Positions 3,653 to 5,070 of a DNA stretch of 5,070 nucleotides are shown piece by piece (the stretch's first letter is position 1; each line of letters starts with the position of its first letter). The notes under the pieces are model-generated. The model ran no database searches and was not told where the DNA came from. It saw only the letters and a program-made list of their open reading frames with translations. The position numbers and the translations under genes were made by a program. The stretch is from CAYRMN01 sp964425575 (lineage in GTDB: Bacteria > Patescibacteriota > Patescibacteriia > 2-12-FULL-60-25), in the NCBI GenBank assembly GCA_964425575.1, contig CAYRMN010000050.1, forward strand, positions 1 to 5,070. Direction: 5' to 3'.

Positions 3653-5070
3653 ATGAGCAACCCTGTCGCATCTTCAGCACCAGAATCAAACCGCCCGAAT
3701 TTTCCACAGATGGAAGAGGAGATGGCGCTATTTTGGGAAAAGAAACGTATTTTTGAGCGCTCCATCGAAGAGCGACCAGAAAATAAAGGGTACGTGTTTT
3801 ATGATGGCCCGCCGTTTGCGACTGGTACGCCACATTATGGCCATTTACTTCAATCCGCTTTGAAAGACGCTATTCCGCGCTATTGGACCATGCAGGGATA
3901 TCGCGTGCCTCGTCGTTGGGGATGGGATTGCCATGGATTGCCGATTGAGAATTTGGTAGAAAAAGATTTGAAGCTCAATTCCAAGCGCGAAATTGAGGCC
4001 CTCGGTATCGACAAATTTAATGACGCCTGTCGGAATACGGTTCTGACCTACGAGCACGAGTGGGATCGCTATATTAAGCGCCTTGGTCGCTGGGTTGATT
4101 TTGAGCATTCGTACAAAACAATGGATAACTCCTACATTGAATCGGTGTGGTGGGTATTTTCAGAATTGTATAAAAAGGGCTTTGTCTATAAAGACCTGCG
4201 CGTTTCCCTATATTGCCCGCGCTGCGCCACGCCGCTCTCCAATTTTGAGATTGCCATGGGCAATTCCTATGAAGATCATGAAGATCCAGCGGTGTATGTG
4301 AAATGTAAGGTGGTCGGTCAGGAAAATACCTTTTTAGTAGTTTGGACAACCACACCATGGACATTGCCGGCGAATGTCGCGATTGCCGCACACCCTGAGC
4401 TTGTATACGCCAAAGTTCGTATCAAGGCGACGGGCGAGGTGCTGATTTTTGCCGAGACACGAATCAATGAAGTCCTCAAAGATTTTTTTCCATTAGCGGA
4501 AGATAGCGAACCGCCATTTGAAGTCATTGAGAAAATAAGCGGTCAGGATTTGGCCGGGACGGCTTATGAGCCGCTGTATTCATATGTGGCCCCAGATAAG
4601 CCAGCGTATCGCGTGGTGACAATGGAGTATGTAAGCGCTGATGATGGAACGGGCTTGGTACACACCGCGCCAGCGTTTGGTGAAGAGGATTTCTCCGCAT
4701 CAAAGATTCACAATCTGCCTGTTCTCATGACGGTTGACGATGAGGGGCGACAAAAGGACGAAATAGGATTATGCGCAGGACTGCCAATCAAAGAATCTGA
4801 TGCGCTCATCATGACAGACTTGGAATCTCGCGGATTGGTATATCGAGCTGAGCGCATTACCCACAGTGTGCCGGTGTGTTGGCGTTGTAATAGTTTGTTG
4901 CTCTATAAGGCTCAACCAGCATGGTATGTAAATGTGACAAAGTTGAAGCCAAAAATGCTTGATGCGGCGAAGAAAATTACCTGGCATCCAGAGCATTTTA
5001 AGGAAGGACGTTTTGGCAAAGGGTTGGAAACGGCTCCAGACTGGTGCATTTCGCGTACCCGTTTTTGGGG
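3653..5070 (+). CDS. ileS: Isoleucyl-tRNA synthetase, type 2 (IleRS2), 3' end outside window
   Basis: The frame is open from the ATG at 3653 to the window edge, giving 472 residues of an enzyme normally about 1,000 long. It charges tRNA-Ile with isoleucine in the cytoplasm. The class I signature is HYGH (61-64) within FYDGPPFATGTPHYGHLL, followed by WDCHGLPIE (91-99). Zinc-type cysteine pairs are CPRC (188-191) and CWRC (409-412). The CP1 editing domain shows WTTTPWT (231-237) and H337 and D346 in GTGLVHTAPAFGEED, spaced 9 apart like the known editing His/Asp of the Thermus enzyme. DWCISRTRFWG begins near 463. KMSKS and the anticodon-binding domain lie beyond the window. The HYGH motif and the cysteine arrangement resemble the eukaryote-like type 2 class, which is generally less sensitive to mupirocin. 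An in-frame TGA at 3623-3625 with no other start codon after it fixes the ATG at 3653. Confidence 0.97.
   Translation, partial: MSNPVASSAPESNRPNFPQMEEEMALFWEKKRIFERSIEERPENKGYVFYDGPPFATGTPHYGHLLQSALKDAIPRYWTMQGYRVPRRWGWDCHGLPIENLVEKDLKLNSKREIEALGIDKFNDACRNTVLTYEHEWDRYIKRLGRWVDFEHSYKTMDNSYIESVWWVFSELYKKGFVYKDLRVSLYCPRCATPLSNFEIAMGNSYEDHEDPAVYVKCKVVGQENTFLVVWTTTPWTLPANVAIAAHPELVYAKVRIKATGEVLIFAETRINEVLKDFFPLAEDSEPPFEVIEKISGQDLAGTAYEPLYSYVAPDKPAYRVVTMEYVSADDGTGLVHTAPAFGEEDFSASKIHNLPVLMTVDDEGRQKDEIGLCAGLPIKESDALIMTDLESRGLVYRAERITHSVPVCWRCNSLLLYKAQPAWYVNVTKLKPKMLDAAKKITWHPEHFKEGRFGKGLETAPDWCISRTRFW

Noticed and set aside
4769..4996. Minus-strand ORFs inside ileS (3845-4108, 4074-4391, 4318-4527, 4769-4996)
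   Set aside because: They lie antisense to strongly conserved IleRS coding sequence and show no protein family character.

Overview
The window reads as a piece of a bacterial chromosome, most likely from a Patescibacteria (Candidate Phyla Radiation) genome. This placement is an inference. It rests on tight packing of short housekeeping genes, the near absence of Shine-Dalgarno sites, a eukaryote-like (type 2) isoleucyl-tRNA synthetase, and a small membrane-protein pair after ruvB. No 16S rRNA or other decisive marker is present.

Layout from left to right: the C-terminal tail of a plus-strand gene (1-108) converges, with only 2 bases between stop codons, on a minus-strand cluster. Read in its own direction, that cluster is ruvB (1973-942), a two-helix small membrane protein (945-688, ATGA overlap with ruvB) and a bacterial PH-domain membrane protein (686-111, one base after the preceding stop). 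Upstream of ruvB lie an inverted pair of interspersed repeats (2032-2129), a terminator (about 2169-2198), a tRNA-Leu(UAA) with encoded CCA (2287-2202) and its promoter. Next come two more minus-strand genes, rpe (2986-2342) and rpiB (3584-3144), separated by a second repeat pair of a different family (3013-3153). One copy of that pair supplies the rpiB stop codon. A 68-base divergent spacer with overlapping promoter candidates leads to plus-strand ileS (3653 to the window end, truncated).

Functionally, rpiB and rpe interconvert the pentose phosphates ribose-5-P, ribulose-5-P and xylulose-5-P, so they form a natural non-oxidative pentose phosphate pair. tRNA-Leu and IleRS serve translation. 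RuvB is the Holliday-junction branch-migration motor; its two membrane-protein neighbours have no obvious link to recombination, and their job is unknown.

I found no CRISPR array, transposase, toxin-antitoxin, phage or defence system. The most notable signals are the two repeat pairs, departures from family consensus in Rpe and RpiB, and initiation regions without Shine-Dalgarno sites.
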